Source: CAUTXO01 sp963542625
GTDB taxonomy: Bacteria > Campylobacterota > Campylobacteria > Campylobacterales > SZUA-545
Direction: 5' to 3'
Length of the DNA: 5,963 nucleotides
NCBI GenBank assembly: GCA_963542625.1
Contig: CAUTXO010000079.1
Coordinates: forward strand, 1-5,963
In this document: positions 5,799 through 5,963 of the stretch, piece after piece
Layout of the letters: each line of letters begins with the position of its first letter
Numbering within the stretch: position 1 is the first letter of the stretch
The notes under the pieces: generated by a model
What the model saw: the letters and a program-made list of their open reading frames with translations, nothing else
Told to the model about the DNA's origin: nothing
Databases searched by the model: none
Translations under genes and position numbers: made by a program

Positions 5799-5963
5799 TG
5801 TAACCAAGTAAAGCAAAGAGTTTTACGCGCGGGGTTTGGCTTTTAGATCTAGGCTTGGATCTTTGGCTTGGGCTTTGGCGCCAAAGATCTTTGCGTGCGA
5901 GCATAGCTAAACAAGCCAGACTAAGCTTGCTTAATTTTCGTAACAATTTTTAAGGCTTGAACT
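5799..5963. other. Region upstream of the TonB-like gene, no supported gene
   Basis: About 165 bases that should hold the promoter of the tonB-AEC unit. I see no convincing -10/-35 pair, no complete Fur-like box and no credible open frame. The minus strand has TATGCT near 5900 and several AT-rich patches, none decisive. The central part is a cluster of palindromes built on GATCTTTGGC. Confidence 0.5.
5858..5889. repeat. Inverted repeat with nested palindromes upstream of tonB
   Basis: GATCTTTGGC (5858-5867) and GCCAAAGATC (5880-5889) form a perfect 10-bp stem around 12 nt. Nested in the right arm is the 14-bp palindrome CTTTGGCGCCAAAG (5873-5886), and overlapping it AAAGATCTTT (5883-5892). 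It could be an operator, a terminator for a gene beyond the window, or another instance of the GATC-word repeat in inverted arrangement. There is no T-tract on either strand, which argues against a standard terminator. Confidence 0.6.

Noticed and set aside
5445..5846. 133-codon plus-strand Trp/Arg-rich open frame
   Set aside because: It is antisense to the Pro/Ala spacer of the TonB-like gene; its Trp/Arg composition is what CCN/GCN codons give in reverse.
5922..5940. TAAGC-TT-GCTTA followed by AATTTT as a terminator
   Set aside because: A 5-bp AT-rich stem with a 2-nt loop is too weak and the T-tract too short.

Overview
This window looks like chromosomal DNA from the Campylobacterota, most likely a Helicobacter-like species of fairly high GC (about half G+C by eye). 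The main clue is the truncated IlvD, whose N-terminus (MRSDTIKKGFQKAPHRSLLR, then an ATGLKDEDF stretch) is very like the Campylobacter/Helicobacter enzymes as I remember them. Near-consensus TATAAT -10 boxes without clear -35 boxes also fit. No database search was possible, so the genus is an inference.

Layout. Positions 1-1138 (minus) hold the N-terminal 379 codons of ilvD, cut by the window edge. An AT-rich spacer (1139-1220) carries two back-to-back -10 boxes, one for ilvD and one for a plus-strand unit of tRNA-Gly(GCC), tRNA-Leu(UAA) and an 809-residue exported protein. That protein starts at a TTG only 26 nt after the tRNA-Leu CCA. It has a signal peptide, an unrecognised N-terminal region, a repetitive Ala/Gly/Ser-rich linker, two ankyrin-like repeats and a C-terminal four-cysteine segment resembling the LprI/DUF1311 family. 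Positions 3848-4170 separate convergent genes and are packed with GATC-centred repeats, including a perfect 45-bp duplication. On the minus strand follow an AEC-family permease (4171-5097) and, upstream of it, a TonB-like energy transducer (5145-5798), probably one transcript. The last ~165 bases hold short palindromes and no gene I can support.

Functional picture. IlvD makes branched-chain 2-keto acids in the cytoplasm. The tRNAs serve translation. The other three proteins are envelope-directed: an exported ankyrin/LprI-like protein, an inner-membrane carrier, and a TonB protein coupling the proton motive force to outer-membrane receptors. There is no sign that they form one dedicated system.

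The most striking signal is at DNA level: a short word close to GCCAAAGATCYAA / CAAGATCTAAGC recurs in the linker of the 809-residue protein, in the TonB linker, in the convergent intergenic region and upstream of tonB. In the linker it forms an in-frame, diverged tandem duplication of 168 bp.
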